Assembly: GCF_022376445.1 (NCBI RefSeq)
Contig: NW_025955154.1
Location: forward strand, 1 to 64,000
DNA length: 64,000 nt
From: Fomitopsis serialis
Lineage: Eukaryota; Basidiomycota; Agaricomycetes; Polyporales; Fomitopsidaceae
Direction of reading: 5' to 3'
Shown here: positions 11,101 to 23,787 of the stretch, one piece after another
Numbering within the stretch: the stretch's first letter is position 1
Layout of the letters: every line of letters starts with the position of its first letter
The notes under the pieces: model-generated
What the model was told of the DNA's origin: nothing
The model's input: only the letters and a program-made list of their open reading frames with translations
Databases searched by the model: none
Program-made: the position numbers and the translations under genes

Positions 11101-13235
11101 CTACAAGCCCAGTGCCGCCTTCAGCTTCGCGTAGTTCGGCGTACCCAACCCCGTCACCTGCAACATACTCGTCAATTTAAATTATGTAGAGAGTTATAAA
11201 GATATCTATACCGCATCCCATCCAGCTGTAGCATTAAAACCAGTGGTACCGTCTGAGCAGGCATAGTTGTCACCAACCGTGATATCGTTCAGCGCCCACG
11301 CAGCCGAGTACAGCCACGGGTTCAAGAATCCAAGCACAGGACGTCCCGCCGAGATCAGCTCATCGTTCAGCAAGGAGATGATACTCGCGAAAGTCGGGCT
11401 TGAGCAACTTGTCCCGTCGACGCCGGTCTCGTAGTCGTCGATGACGATGTCAAAGGCAACAGAGTAAGCGGCCACGTCCGGGAATGCGCGCCCACTCGGG
11501 TTGTACAATCCTGCGTTGGTGTCTCCGACAAAGGACAGATATTCTACGACCGCACTTTCCTGGTAAAACGGCCGGTCAAAGAAAGTCGAGAAGCCTCCAC
11601 TCGAGAAGTAAACGGCCTCCTCCGGGATGTTGACCGTTCCGCCAACCGAAGTAAGGCTATGAAGCTCGTAGTCAGTCAAGTGCAGTGCAACAACTCAGAG
11701 ACAGAACTTACAAGGGGCATCCGGATGGGAAAGTCGGGATGAAAGTCGTGCATTCCTGGAAATGCAGGCCAGAGACTCCACCGTCACCCGAAGCAAATAC
11801 TACGGAGACGCCACGCGCGCTCAACCCCGCATAGGTGGCGCACAGAGCACTTCATTCAGTCATAAGAGTCAAAGACAACTCTTTCAGGCCTGCAGCAAGC
11901 TGATACGCACACTGCAAGAGCCTGTGAGATGTGCTCTTCATCGTCGCCATAGCTCGTTGTCACCACCTGTGGAGGTGATGGTAGCGCCAACAGGTATAAT
12001 GCGGTGTCGAGCAGTGTTTGTGCGAATTCGTTGTCCGTAGGGTCGAAATTATCACCGGCAGAAATGAACGTAACAGGCACGTCTGTTGCAAGACCAATTG
12101 TGTATTGTGTGTCGAGATTCTGCGTAGTATAAGCCTTGTCAATCCTGTGGGGTACTAGACAGTTAGGTACACTTACCGCTTCGAGGCCTGCATCATAAGG
12201 ACCCTGCGGGTCGGAGCCGTTATCAAGCGTTACGAGCGTCCAAGACGTTGCAGAGTCGATATCCGGACGGTAATCGGCCAAGAACGCCTATCAGATGAAG
12301 TCAGGTCTACACTAGTGTTCAATGTATACATGAGCTCTGCGCACCGAGAGATCCGCCACTGATGGCCATTCTTCGACATAGCCTGTCACAGCCAGGCGAT
12401 TCTCTTTGTTCGTTGCAGGCGTCGTCGGAATGCCGTACAACCACTGTAGACACGCGGGAGTGATGGAGTTGATATCGCAGGGGCCCGTATCAGCCTCGGG
12501 CGTGAGGCCCGAGGATGAGAAGTTCGTGATAGGCATATAGCCGTTTGGGTTCGGGAACCTAGCAGTAGTCACAATTCACCTAATCTGTTGATGAGGTGGT
12601 GTGAAAGGTAGGCACGCACGATACGGTAGGATGCACCAAAGCAAGATGGTCCGCAAGGTCGGTAGGGATAGAGTAGGTAAGCGTCCTCACGGCCTGCTTT
12701 CCGGTCACAGCATGTGTGAATACGGAGAAGTCCGCTTCAAGAAGATCATTGGCTGTGCTGACGGGTAGCTGGACTGAGAGCCAGTCGCCAGCCGCAGACA
12801 GGACTGTTGCTTGCAGGCCATTCTCGTTCAACCACGCATTGACGGCTGATGTGCTCTTGTTCGTCGGTGCCATATATGCCGATGCCTATGGAGCGTACAA
12901 GGTAAGCAGCACTGAATACGTGGATAGGAGGAACACAACATGAATCAAATCGAACATACCTCTTCCTTGCTGAGATACTCGCCATAGTGCGCGCTCGAAG
13001 GAGTGCTGACGTCGTACAATGCATCGATGAGCCCGTCGTAGTCGCTCTGCACGAGAGCGAGACGTAAGGTGAGGACGGTATCGGGATCGGCGGGCCCTGT
13101 CTGGGTGTATCCCGAAGGAGGATTCGAACGCGACTCTAGCGTTTGCATACTGCGCCGCACGGGCGTACCCCAAGAAAGGGCGGGCAACAGCAAGCCAAGC
13201 GCCAGAGAGGAGGACAGCATCTTCGAACCTACCAT
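11101..13235 (-). CDS. S53-2: intact sedolisin-family serine-carboxyl peptidase
   Basis: Secreted acid peptidase of MEROPS family S53 (tripeptidyl-peptidase/aorsin/grifolisin type). Exons: 13235–12960, 12885–12620, 12558–12345, 12287–12177, 12119–11911, 11849–11712, 11656–11212 and 11157–11101, totalling 1716 nt (571 aa) with no break. A second ATG at 13220 gives a cleaner signal peptide (MLSSSLALGLLLPALSWG). The propeptide spans about residues 25–200. The catalytic Glu and Asp lie in LEA|NLDTQY across the fourth intron. The oxyanion Asp lies in ASGDGGVSG, and the nucleophile Ser in DGTSCSSPTFA. The C-terminal calcium-site segment follows in GWDAV and VTGLGTPNY. TATAAAAGG lies at 13,296–13,304. 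This is the only S53 copy here that reads without any lesion. Confidence 0.93.
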
Positions 13236-16149
13236 AGGGATATCTCTTGGATCGACCGGCTAGAGTCGACATCGAACGGAGGCCAGCAAGACAGCCCTTT
13301 TATACGTGAACGCATGGGTTGTTCTCGGCACTGATGTAGCCTGAGGGAAATAACGGACAATACTTACCACTAGGTGAGTGCTCCGTCCGTATCTGCCGGG
13401 ATAATCAGTCAGCCAGGTCTGAGCCAGGCCGCGAATACGAGGTCATTCTGTTGATCAAAGTATGCAGGCAGACGAATGAACCCGAGGTCAGATTCCAGCG
13501 ATCTTCATCGCCTTATGGAACGTAATGGCGTCAAATAAGCTGTCAGCGCACGTCAATCACTGGATTGTAGACGCAGAGCAATCAGTAAGTCACAAATATA
13601 TTGAGCAAGGACAAGGCTTACCAGATCCGACACTACGGTACACACGGAGTGAACGGGCCTTGTGAGACGATGCCAGTAGGAGTCATTCTTCGATGAAACC
13701 TTGCCCGATTCTTCCAACGGTCCCGTTCCGACGGTCTAAGCTATCTGCTGCAAGGACGGCCATCTGCCTCCGCCATGAGTTCTGCCTTGATCCATGGCAT
13801 TGGTTCCAGGGCAATCCGCACAAAGCCAGCCTCTCCAGCGAATCAATCTCGAGTGTCGGAGGAATCTGAGAGAGTACTGTAGTAATTATCCATCGATCCT
13901 ATTCTTCGCAGAATCGATCGTGGATCGTCATGCAGCTTCCGTGAGAATGCTCATATGTAGTTTCGATCGTCCAGGTTCACAGCCAGCTGCCTCGATGTCA
14001 GCCGTCGACCGCAATCTATGCGTACACATGGCTACAAGCCTATCGCGATCACACGAGAACTCATTGATCAAGTCCACGAAAGCAGACGCGCTCGCGCCTC
14101 TTGCGTCGTCTGCGGGATGTGTCTATTAGTCGAATACAACAGCTCGCAGGACAGAAAGCTGTGCTCACCTAAGTCATCAGACCATAACGAGGAGCTGGTT
14201 CGCCGCCGTGGGGATCGTCCACGCCAGCAGAGCGGCGAAAGAATTAGGTCGCCATTCATTTCCGATGAACTGCGAGCGAGGCGAAGGTAGACGTTCCGTG
14301 AGCTGCTACTGGACCACGCGGAGACGGTAATTGACACTGTTCCATATCTAGGACCTGAGAATGCATTACATCAACACTGTTGGCAAAGTAATACAACACA
14401 CTCCTTCCAGGCGAGTCCTAGGCGAGTCAGAAGTACCGGAAATACTGCATTTCAAGGACGTCTGAAGGTGCGCACCAACATGAGCGCCACCCACAGAGAC
14501 CACATTGTACTGCAGCTTGATAGAAATCCTGTGAAGGACTCGATATCGAAGGCCATTTTGCTTAGGACTCGCCGGATCCGAGTGTCTTATACAATACCCA
14601 GGTGGACTGTGAGCTCACCATCACACAATTGTAGGGGTCGATTTCGAGTTCGTACATCTGTAACAATGGGTATATTCTGAGAACAAGGTGTGAGTCCGCT
14701 ATCACCGCAGTTCAGCGCTCCGTGAGGGAAACTCACGTAAGAAAACCCGGGCGATGAGATGGCGTGGCGCAAAGAATGGCCTGCTGCAATCTCGAGAAAC
14801 GGCATCAGAGAAAAATTCCCATCAGGAGAAGTGAAAGAGGCTTAGACGGCGTCCTTGGGTCGTCGTGGGTTCGGGCTCTGATTCAGGGCTGGTCAGCTGC
14901 CGTGTGCACTTCGATGAGATGGAATAAGAGTATATGCTGACCGTATACTGAGATCAGACTTTGACCGGCAAGCGTCTTCCCCGGGAACTCTCGATGCGTA
15001 GCCCACTGGCGACCATGAAGAGAAAACAAGCTGATACGTCGAGGAGATGTTCACGGGTCTCCGCGGCGACTCAGAGTCTGATACCGAGTTACAGAAGAGA
15101 AAGGGCATATCTATCTGTCCAAGAGGATAGGCCAGGCTACCAGGGTGGCATTGAGCGATGCATATCAGCCACCCATCCATATTCCATTCGTGAGAACACA
15201 TGGGAGCGGTTGGGTGGTTCCAGCGCCAGGCTGAGGCACTGGTCCAGTGGTCGCAGATGCTCGTGACCGCAAGCCATGTTCTCTGAGACGTGCCTGGTGC
15301 CACTAGATCTCTGAGCTACGCTGCTAGTCCATTGGTGATCAGAGGCGGTTCAGGTTCGCCGTGCGCTTAGACAGATACGTACCACACTCGTCTCACTCGT
15401 TCGGACGATGTTACGGATGGGCCTCCAGTGCTTCCTCAAGCGGTTGCATGCTCAGTTTGATGTACTCGTCGTCTATCCGAGGGTTGCCTTATAAATGGTG
15501 ACCGGTGGAGTTAACAAATTCCGTATGACTCTTGCCATGAAGCTCTCGAGGTAAGCGAGCATACGGAGGAGGCAGTCAAGTCAAGGATGACATGGACAGT
15601 TGAGCTTAAGGGAGATGACCGGACGCGCGACCTCCTCCATGGCGTCACGCGCCATACTATCCGGAGCTAGACTTTTGTCACACTCAACTGCAACACTTCG
15701 GCTTTTCTGTCAGGGGCCACAACTATATCGCATTTTAACCTTACCACTTGGTCTTCTGAAACATACCCGGCATCTGTCGACTTCGAATCCCAAAGAAATT
15801 ACCCTGCCGCTGCTCTGCTGTCAAGTCCGAGAGTTGACCCTTGTTTGTGATGTCTGACAGAGATTTTCTGTGTCGAATGCGGTGTTTGGACGATCTCATG
15901 TGCTGAAGCTTTGAGCTCCACATATGAGTATGATCAAAAGCTTTTGCGATTGACGATCTGCCCATGCGCGTTGCTCACGTCTCGTCTGTCTACAGTGTAA
16001 CCGGCATGTGTGCGACACCGTCGACAGTGCGCTTGTCTGAACGTTGAGTCAGATTGTTGCCGCACGCACTCCGCGCACCGAAAATCTGAAACCCTTCATT
16101 TCGAGGTACGTTGTAATGAACCATTCTATCATACAAGCCAGACAATCGA
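13236..16149. other. Gene-poor interval, no gene assigned
   Basis: Holds the S53-2 promoter (TATA at 13,296–13,304) at its left end. Otherwise only scattered ORFs of 60–136 aa on both strands occur, without a convincing exon chain or known motif. On the minus strand around 14,170–14,290 an exon-like stretch (GNEWRPNSFAALLAWT) reads well for about 30 residues but does not extend. It may be a relic of an unrecognised gene. Confidence 0.4.
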
Positions 16150-16970
16150 CAGTCTATACCACCAACGGCTAACACGCGCCAACTGGAGTGTGCACGATCC
16201 GTTGATGGTACAGACTGCACAGGCATCACAGGGTTTCTACCTACGAAGACAGGCGCGGAGGTGGATGGACAGGCAGGAGGGTCGGCACATGCGCGATGAG
16301 GAGATACATGCAGGAGACGGTGACCCGGAACGCAAACCACAAACCCATATAGCCACTCGCAGCACGAGGGCGACGCCACCCGCAGCCTTTCGGCACGGGG
16401 GCGGGCGGACAGCTCCTTTCGGTGCTGCCGCCAAGTAGGCCGCCCGCGGCATGTGCTCCGCACGCGGGGGCAAGCGGACAGCAGCCTTTCGGCGCTGCCG
16501 CAACGAACCCACGAACACTACATGAGCGAGAGGTGAATGGACAGGTAGGAGGGGTATGACAGGCGCGATGGGTGGATGGTACAAGAGGGGAGCCGAATCA
16601 CGAATCACGAACCACAGACCAAGCCGCCGAAACGGAACTCACTCACCTTCGTCTTGGGCTGCAGGATACATGGTGAGTATGAGGCAAGGAGATAGAACAA
16701 TGTTCACCGTGAGTAGCCCATACACGACTTTGACTTGCACAGCCGCCAGGAGGAGGCCGTCGAGGGCTGAGAAGATGGATGCGGGAAGGAAAGGTGAGGT
16801 GGCGATTCGCTCTGCTCTCCAGCTCCTTATATACTCATTCAAGAATGTCAGCCTAGCGGATCCGGCTGTCTTGCGAACACAACCACCACCAATGTCCCGA
16901 GTTAGCCTCACCAAGTTCCAGCTTTTGCCCCCGCGGCACGGTCACGTGGGGTTTCAACCTCGCGTTGAAC
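16150..16970 (+). repeat. Dispersed repeat, copy B
   Basis: Same family as copy A. It starts at a cagtctatacc junction shared with copy D rather than the caacctgtacc junction of A, C and E, so it belongs to a shorter subfamily. The minus-strand promoter-like elements (CACGTG near 16,945, TATATAAGGA near 16,827–16,837) and the GC-rich core are present. It lies about 0.7 kb upstream of S53-3. Confidence 0.8.
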
Positions 16971-17682
16971 CTGTTACCTGCCTGGTTTTTGGATGTCCTT
17001 TCATCAAATGTTGTAGCCTAACAACTATCTTCTTTCGAGGTACTCGTGATCTTCATTCCTCATCAGCATCATCTGGGCCCGTATGTTACTGAAAGCTCAT
17101 AGGAATCTTAGTGCCACCAACCAGGGCACCGATCGCCCCTGGCGCTTGCCATGTGAAGCCTCTTGAACAGCAGCCTTCTGAGCCTGCTGCGCAATGGGTG
17201 ATCCAATGCTACCAGGGCGACAAGTATTCACGACCAACTTCGATACCAGCGGAGTAGATGAATAGCTCGGTGGTACTGTACAGATAGCAGCGTGCGTAGA
17301 CAAGCAACCTCGTGAACGATGGAGTCGAAGACTGATGATACACACAGCGGGCACATTTCTCCACGGGAGCCATGGCGTTCGGGATACATTCTATCATGCT
17401 GCTGCGCTGCAACAAATTGCGTGCCAATCTACGCGATCCTGCAGGGGGTTAGTAAAGTCCGGCCAGCAGCTCTCGTGGCCAGAAAGCAGGAGCGTGGATC
17501 ACGATTTTTACATTGTTCACGTGGAACAGCGCGCCAGAATGTAGCATTCCATTCAGATACCGTCGCGGACCTCAGCGAAGCGTTCTCCCTTCGAGAATGC
17601 GATATAAAGGTCTCTTTCGCGAACAATCTACCATCGGACCTCCGCACTTTTTACAGGCAGTTCTGAGTCTCGAGGTACGATC
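16971..17682. other. Upstream region of S53-3
   Basis: No gene is seen. TATAAAGG at 17,603–17,610 lies about 75 bp before the S53-3 start codon and is the probable core promoter. Confidence 0.5.
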
Positions 17683-19787
17683 ATGACATTCCGGATTTTG
17701 CTGATTACTTCGCTCTTGGCACTAGCATGGGGAAAGCCTCTGCGCAGGGACATGCAGCTGCACGAGGCTCGAAGTAGCGCACCCGCGGGGTTCAGCCTCG
17801 CTGGAGCTGCCTTACCCGATACGATCCTCAACCTGCCTTTGGCGCTTGTGCGCGGTGATGACGTGGGGCTCATCGAAGCCTTGTACGACGTCAGTACCCC
17901 TTTCAGTTTGAACTACGGTCAACATCTGACCAAGGAAGAGGTAAGTCCGATTGTGTGCACTCGAAGCTGGTTTTGACCACTTCGCCAGGTCGAGGCGTTC
18001 GTCGTACCAAAAGCAGAGACCGTCTCTGTTCAAGTTGTGAACGCCTGGCGTGACTGACTGACAACGGACTCCGTGCTATGCCAATTTTGCCCGCCGGTGA
18101 CTGGCTCTCAGTTGACGTCCCTGTCGGTCAGGCTAACGGACTCCTCGGCACTGAGTTCTCTGTCTTCATCCACACTGTAACAGGCCAACAGACGGTCCGT
18201 ACGCTCTCGTACTCTATCCACACGGATCTAGTTGGACATCTAGACGTGGTGCATCCAACTATAACGTAATTACCTGGAGTCGTTCGTAAATGCAGGGATG
18301 CTGATAAGACCTCACAGCTTTCCTGATCCATATGAGAGGTCGCCCGTTGTGAATTACGCTACCAGCTCTAAGCGGTCTCATTCTCTGGTCGGGCGGGCGA
18401 CGAATTGCATCAGCAACTGTGGCTATATGACCTGCATGTCTGCAGTCCTTGTACAATATTCCGACTACCCCTGCCACTAGCTCGTCCATACAGCTCGCTG
18501 TCACTGGATATGTGTATGAATATCCGCATCGCGATGATCTCTCGGTGAGTTGTTCGTGTGCTGCGAACGCGATCAAGCAACGAAGCTCACATCTTGTGAT
18601 CAGACGTTCCTACAAGACTTACGACCGGACATCAATTCCAACACGTCGTACACCGTCGTCTCAGTCAACAATGGTACGGATCCTCAGAACAGCTCGGCAA
18701 CCGTAGAAGGGGTTCGTCTGATACCATTGCATCGCCCCGCGTCCCCATTTTGACCCCTGCGTTTTACAGTTCCTGGACATCCAGTATACTGTGGGCCTCG
18801 CGACAGATGTGCCGGTCGCGTTCGGAACCGTTGGTGGGGAGGTCCTCGACGGCGATGACTTTGCAAACGTCCTCATCGATACCGCGAGCTACATGCTGAA
18901 CCTGAGTTCCCCGCCTCAAGTCATGACGACGAGCTACGGCTTGAACGAAGACGTCATTTCGACTAGTCTTGCTTAGTATGTCTCCCGCTCCTTGCCGCCG
19001 ACCGACGAACTGATGAACACGACTGTGCAGCAACCTTTGCAACATGCTCGCTCAGCTGGGGGCTAGGGGCATGTCCATCTTGTACTCATCCGGGGATGGC
19101 GGAGTCTCTGGAAACCAATGGGACGAGACCTGCACGACCTTCAAGCCCACCTTCCCATCTGGATGTCCTTAGTGTGTTGCTCTTCTCAACCCCTGTGTAA
19201 TGAATGTTGAAGCAACCTGATCATGATGCAGCATCACTTCCGTCGGAGGTACGATCAACATCCCAGAGACGGCCGTGAACTTCTCCGGCGGTGGCTTTTC
19301 CGATAACTGGGCAAGACCCGCTTACCAGGACTCCGCCGTGGCGAACTACATCAGCTATCTCGGCGGCGCGAATGACGGGCTCTACAACGCATCCGGGCGC
19401 GCATACCCGGACGTCTCCGCGTACGGAAGCAGCTTCGAGGTCATCGTGCAAGGGGAGGTGATCGGCGTCAGCGGCACGAGCTGCTCGACACCGACGTTCG
19501 CGAGCGTCGTCGCTCTGCTGAACGACCAACTCCTCGCGGCAGGCAAGCCTGCGCTGGGCTGGCTGAACCCGTTCCTGTACTCCACTGGAGCGTCTGCCAT
19601 GAATGACGTTACCGAGGGTAACAACTACGCCTGCTCGAACTTTACGACTGGGTTCAATGCTACCACTGGCTGGGACCCCGTGAGCGTCGTTGAAATCTCA
19701 GCTCGTACGGCCACTGATCTCTCCGCATAGGTTACTGGCCTAGGTACTCCGGACTTTGCGAAGTTGAAAGCCGCGGTTGGGCTGTAA
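17683..19787 (+). pseudogene. S53-3: sedolisin-family peptidase with broken propeptide
   Basis: Starts MTFRILLITSLLALAWGKP (signal peptide) and shares exon boundaries with S53-2. The second exon breaks near 18,050: after VVNAW an in-frame stop follows, and the downstream frame is offset by one base. A second one-base break lies near 18,440 before the LYNIPTTPAT segment. The catalytic half is intact: VEG|FLDIQYTVG carries Glu and Asp, SSGDGGVSG the oxyanion Asp and VSGTSCSTPTFA the nucleophile Ser, and it ends VTGLGTPDF…GL-stop at 19,785–19,787. Because S53 enzymes need the propeptide to fold, a functional product is unlikely unless these are sequence errors. Its closest relative here by residues (FSGGGFSDNWARP) is S53-1. 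Confidence 0.82.
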
Positions 19788-20202
19788 ATTAATGCTCTGT
19801 CCACATAGAATGAGAAATTGGGAGAAAATTGAACGATGTTGTGATGAACACGGACGAACTATAGTGAAATGTATACCACGATCCTTGTCACAAATGCAGT
19901 GTATTCTTTGCAGTGTCGCGCAAATGCATGTACTAACTTAGGTAGATCACACCGAGAAGTAGCGGAGGACAAGTCTGCGAAACAACAGACAACGACATTC
20001 ATTGTGAGAGGGGAGAGTAGGTCTAGGGCATTAATACTACTATGCTGTCCATTCCGTCATATCATCCATGCGATCATGTCTAGGTCTATATGGGCTTGCT
20101 TGTTGTACAGTAAATGCGTATATGCTTAAGGAGTGGGGGAGATATCGGAATCGACTGAGCAAACCAGATCGTGATGAACAAGCAAGAGGGAAGGCAATCG
20201 AA
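19788..20202. other. Convergent 3' intergenic region
   Basis: Lies between the stop of S53-3 on the plus strand and the stop of the arrestin-like gene on the minus strand. No gene is seen; it should hold both terminators. Confidence 0.5.
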
Positions 20203-23200
20203 TCATGACGGCGGCGGTGGAGTGCTCGCAGTAGTCCTCGGCATAACCCTCGGCACCACCGTCCGTCCCTGTCGCTGCGCCGCAGCAAACATGCCCGCCA
20301 AATCGGTGTCGCTGAAGCTGCGCTCCGTCTGGCTCAGATTCCGCTCCCGCGCCGCGTCGTCATAGCTCGGGAGCCCCTGCAGACTCGACAGGGGTGTGAT
20401 GCCGCCCCCGAGGAACCCCCGACTCGCCATGTCATAGTCGGGCACCTCGGTGAACGCATAGTGCAGCTGCTCCGGCGTCGTCATCGGCTGCGGCGTCTGC
20501 GGATGATGCGCCAGACTCGCAAGGTTGATCGAACTCGCGCTCGCGCTCAACGCACCGCTCCCCGTTGGGCCCGCGCCAGGCATATGCGGTGGCGAGTTGC
20601 CGTGCCCGTGCCCGTGGAGGTTCGAGTGACTTGGGTTGCGCGAGCTGAGCGAGAATGTGCTCCCTAGGCTCGTGAACGGCTTCATCGCGATGTTGAAGAG
20701 CGAATGCATATTCCGCGACGCGTGGCTCCCGTTGTGTACGAACGTGTCCCCCGGATTTACGGTCCCGCCCGGCGTGACCGCCGCCACACCCCGCTCGGGA
20801 CTCGCTGCGCGGCTGTTCGCACGACTCGGTCGCCGGCTCGGGAAGCGCGAGTGCGAGCGGCTGCCTCCCGGCGAGGACGACGGCTCCGGCGGCGTCCGCG
20901 CTGTTGGTGGTGAGGGGTTGGCGGGTTGTGGTGGGGTGGGCACGGGCATCTCGGGCGCCTCCCGACTCAGGCTCAGGAGCAGCTCCGTGTTGACCCACTC
21001 GAGCGGCGCCGCGTCCGGCGTGGGCTCCTGCGGCAAGTGTCTGCGCGCACTGTGATTGGTCGTGTTCGCGGAGTGCGCGACCTGCCATGTCTCAATGCCG
21101 CGGGGCTCTGGAGACCAGACGAGCCTTCAGACCGTGGCGGCCCGATTGTTGGCGAGACGCCCTGCATCACCCATGGGTTGACAACGCGCAGGGCGGCGGT
21201 GTCGGGGAGGTACGCGTTCGCGACGCGGTCACGCACGTGCGAAGAGTACGACGGCAGGTCCATGTCTTCCTCTGTGTTGTCGTCGCCGTGCGTGCCCTGG
21301 GCAGTGCCGCCCTCAATGTCCTGAGGCCCGAGTAGGATCCGTCGTGTATGTAGGGTGGCTGCCGTGCCTCCTCGTATAACCGGTTATCGAGGACGTGTAG
21401 AGGTAATGAACACCGCAGCTCGGAGGTGTGGCCATCGAGGTTGCCGATGAGGATGGACCATCGTATCCGGTGCGTGACCTGGATAGGCTGTGATGGGGTT
21501 AGGGTCAGTCGCTAGGGTTAGGAACGCCGGCTAGGGTTTACGCACCTCCAATGAGTGGCTCGGTGTGGCGTGCATGGGCACGGTGATGTTCAGGGTCGTG
21601 ACAATGTCGACGGAGGCTCCATAAGCTCCGCATCTTGCGGGTCTATGAGCGCCGAAATTGGCGGTTGTGGCGGTGTTTGAGGGAGGTTCTCGCTGCTTGA
21701 GCTAGATGACGACTGTTGTGTGGGCGCAGACAGCGTCGTGCGCAGCGCAGCGCCATGCCCTGAGGATTGTGACGAGTTCGTGGTCGTGGTCGTGAGGGGG
21801 GCAAGCTCGGTAGTATGGTGTAGAGGCGACGGAGGATGTGAAGGTGGTGCTGGTGGAAGTAACCAGGGGTTGCGCCGTTCGGCGTCTCGTGGTGATGCGC
21901 AAGCCATTCGCAGGTGTAGCAGGTAATGACGCCGTGTGTCGATGTGTAGCCTGGTTGCTAGTGTGGTGAAGGAGGGTATCCGGTACCGATGATGTTGCTC
22001 GTCCACGCACACCGCGTGTCCATCCAAATATCATGCCGCGTGCTCGAGATGACCCTCGTACTCTCCTGCATCCCCGAACGCGAGTAGAGCTTGATAGTCT
22101 CGTTAATCGTCGTCGTCACATTCAACACGCGCGCGCCCTTCACAAGGGGAGAGAACTTGACGACCGCTGTGACCTTCTCGCCCGCAGCCCACGCCTTGTG
22201 CGGGATCATGATGCTGTACATCAGTTTCTCGGGCCAGGTTTCTCAATCTCGAGCGTCTGCTGTACTCGAGCGCTTCAGACCCGAAGCCGCGCAGATCGTG
22301 ATGGGACACAATGCTGTGAGGTCGCGGTGCGTGATGGCGAAGCCGGGGCGGACCGCGGTCGCGCGCAGTTGTAGTGCACGAGGCGCCTCCGAGCGCGCTT
22401 GTCGCGATCGACGACGGGAGTGAGCCGCCGATCTGGAGCTGGAAGGGGAATAGGTGGCGCCCGGCCTTGAGCGTGTGGGCATGTGAGCGGTTGCCCTCGA
22501 GGAAGGACCACTCGTGGTTGCACACGAGGTAGTAAGGGAAGAGGAACTCAATGACAATCTGCGGAGGGCGAGAGGTCAGTAGGTGCTCTGGCGTCGTATG
22601 GGCGGAATCGGGCTTCCAGGCCTTCCGCTATACGGCAAGCCGAGGAGCAGACAATGCGGGCCCACGCCTTCGACAGGCGTTCGCAAGCATAATTGACAGT
22701 ATGTAATTAACTTGGGTCATCGTCATGGGGAGAGCTTCGGAACTTCCTCATGAGGGGAGGCTTCGGCGCTCCCCCGCAGAAGCTCATCATGGGTGGGGAA
22801 GTAACAACGCGTTTGGGACGGGGTCCGCAAGCACGAGAGCGAATACAGTGGCATCGGAGCTCCGTGCTGAGATGAACGTCGGACGCGCCCCAGATGCGAC
22901 GGAGACGCGACTGAGGCGCCCGAGGGCAGCAGCGCGTGTTATGACGTTGAATCCGAGTGGAATCAATGGATTATGCTCGACGTCGGTTCCGCCGCCTCGT
23001 GTCTGCCGCATTATCCCCTCTCCAAGCCAATACGACAAGGAACAAGGAATAAGGTGGGTTCGCTATATGTCACATATAGGCATCAGGTGCAGGAAAGGGC
23101 GGTGAACAACGGGCAGCGTGGACGCGGATGCTGGAGCAGAGCGCGGTGGTACGCGCTCAAGGGCACGTCGCGCGTCGTGTGACCCGAAGGGTGCTCCAGC

Positions 23201-23787
23201 ATGTGGTAACGTGCGCCGCTATTCAGTAAGGTACGCGTCCTGTTCGTCCAAGCTGAGGCGGAGGTATGCAACGATGAGGGTGCAGAATGAGCGGATTGTA
23301 GACGCATCACCTTGGGTGAAACATGCTTTACTGCACGCCACAACGCCACACCCGCACCTTTGCGCCACCGCGTAGATCTGCGCGCCCCTGCCACTGCCAG
23401 CATAACGTGCTCCCCACGTCGATTCATGGACAGCGAAGCTCCGAGGAACGTTGTGCCCAGAAACAAAGATGAAGAGACTCACGGTTCGGCGGAAGAGACG
23501 GGCAGGCGGGCCTTGCCCCTGAACTGGAGGGTAATCTCCTTGATGGAGGTGGGCTCGGTGAGGTGGAGGACGACATGGCCGCTGAGGAGAGAGGGGTCGA
23601 CGTCGACGCCGGTGCCGCGGAGGACGAGGGTGTCGGAGGCGACGACGATGTCGAGGAAGGGGCCGTCCCTGTCCTTCTTGTCGCGGTGCATGGCGGCGGA
23701 GTCGTGCTCGTGGGCGGAGGTGGTGATGGACTGGAAGGCGGAGTTGAGGGCGGTGATGAGGGAGTCCTCGTCCGGGTGGGGGTGCAT
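20203..23787 (-). pseudogene. Arrestin-like trafficking adaptor, decayed or frameshifted
   Basis: Matches fungal alpha-arrestins (ART family), which bring the Rsp5 ubiquitin ligase to plasma-membrane transporters for endocytosis. The first exon from 23,787 (DIVVASDTLVLRG…KEITLQFRGKARLP) is a typical arrestin N-strand set. VCNHEWSFLEGNRSHAHTLKAGRH and PFQLQIGGSLPSSI follow near 22,550–22,400, and MYSIMIPHKAWAAGEK at 22,221. An arrestin-C part (VTTLNITVPMHATPSHSLEV, VTHRIRWSILIG) lies at 21,600–21,400. The Ser/Pro-rich tail ends at 20,203 and carries LPSY-type PY motifs, expected Rsp5 ligands. One-base breaks near 22,366–22,388 (two) and 22,231–22,248 interrupt the frame. Either the gene is decaying or the consensus is wrong there. 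The exon chain between 23,480 and 22,560 is not resolved. Confidence 0.72.

Noticed and set aside
17683..19787. S53-3 as an intact peptidase gene
   Set aside because: An in-frame stop after VVNAW and a second one-base break before LYNIPTTPAT cannot be removed by any GT–AG intron of usable size.
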